Positions 13,843 through 14,074 of a DNA stretch of 14,074 nucleotides are shown piece after piece; the stretch's first letter is position 1; every line of letters starts with the position of its first letter. The stretch lies in assembly GCA_902385025.1 (NCBI GenBank), contig CABMDX010000326.1:1-14074 (forward strand). The letters are read 5' to 3'. Under the pieces are notes generated by a model. That model ran no database searches. It saw nothing but the letters and a program-made list of their open reading frames with translations, and had not been told where the DNA came from. The stretch comes from an uncultured archaeon (GTDB lineage Archaea; Halobacteriota; Methanosarcinia; Methanotrichales; Methanotrichaceae). The translations under genes were made by a program, and so were the position numbers.

Positions 13843-14074
13843 CTATCTGCCTCCCCGGGGCTGGATCCTGTGAAGCTTTTCGGCGCCTGCATTTCGAATA
13901 TCGCGGCCTGTGTGGTGGATGAAAACGTCATCCAGCGTGGGCTTCTTCAGGTTGACGCTATTGATTGCGATGCCTCTCTCTTTCAGCCGGTCCATGATGA
14001 TTCGAAGGCACCGGGTCCGATCGGTGTTGATCGTGACCACCAGCCAATGGGCAGTGGTCTTACAGGAGCTTACG
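13843..14074 (-). CDS. ABC exporter ATPase, C-terminal part (DrrA-like), cut by the window edge
   Basis: Only the last 76 residues are inside the window; the frame is open to its end, so the Walker and signature motifs lie beyond 14074. The visible part, with LRIIMDRLKERGIAINSVN then KKPTLDDVFIHHTGRDIR, is the C-terminal domain (DUF4162-like) that follows the nucleotide-binding domain in DrrA-type ATPases. The LDDVF-h-TGR end is characteristic. It directly precedes the permease gene, so together they make an exporter in which the ATPase powers transport across the membrane. Confidence 0.88.
   Translation of the reverse strand, partial: VSSCKTTAHWLVVTINTDRTRCLRIIMDRLKERGIAINSVNLKKPTLDDVFIHHTGRDIRNAGAEKLHRIQPRGGR

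Noticed and set aside
1..14074. tRNA, rRNA, CRISPR or riboswitch features
   Set aside because: No cloverleaf-like sequence, spaced direct repeats or known aptamer pattern could be recognised by eye on either strand.

Overview
The window looks like a chromosomal segment of a methanogenic archaeon, most likely an acetate-using member of the Methanotrichaceae (Methanothrix/Methanosaeta) or a close relative in the Methanosarcinales. The reasons are two coenzyme B pathway genes (homoaconitase small subunit and homoisocitrate dehydrogenase), a stand-alone two-gene SufC-SufB type iron-sulfur assembly unit, AMMECR1 and Isf-type flavoprotein genes, archaeal TATA boxes of the TTTATATA kind, T-run terminators without strong hairpins, and Shine-Dalgarno sequences matching GGAGGTGAT. 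Genus placement is inference. Coding density is high and no gap between genes exceeds about 215 bases. I see no tRNA, rRNA or CRISPR array.

Layout. 1-141: the end of an operon, with a perfect 8-bp hairpin (71-90) that resembles the terminal hairpin of IS200/IS605-type elements, then a T-run. 142-2401 (minus): an overlapping operon hacB - Cys-rich unknown gene - aksF. The small homoaconitase subunit carries the YLRT loop that separates homoaconitase from isopropylmalate isomerase, so this operon probably serves 2-oxosuberate/coenzyme B synthesis rather than leucine synthesis. 2402-2490: a divergent promoter with one nearly palindromic TATA box. 2491-4424 (plus): sufC and sufB, the minimal (SMS-like) iron-sulfur cluster assembly pair. 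4502-5356 (plus): a six-helix YihY-type membrane protein. 5401-6105 (minus): a secreted, sequon-rich protein of unknown function with its own TATA box and a candidate operator.

6274-9093 (minus): an apparent trp operon, trpB - trpA - SGNH hydrolase - small zinc ribbon. Its promoter (9181-9188) has GATGTAC half-sites at the expected start point, like a TrpY-type operator. 9200-10605 (minus): xseA-xseB, exonuclease VII, an enzyme of bacterial type. 10684-11301 (minus): an AMMECR1-domain protein. 11516-12211 (plus): an exported SagB-like nitroreductase, convergent with an iron-sulfur flavoprotein (12254-12916, minus). 13003-14074 (minus): the permease and the C-terminal part of the ATPase of a DrrAB-like ABC exporter, cut by the window edge.

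Most functions are housekeeping (cofactor, tryptophan, Fe-S and DNA repair). The parts most worth attention are the unknown Cys-rich protein inside the coenzyme B operon, the trp control region, the SGNH and zinc-ribbon genes at the end of the trp operon, and the exported nitroreductase without a Tat motif.
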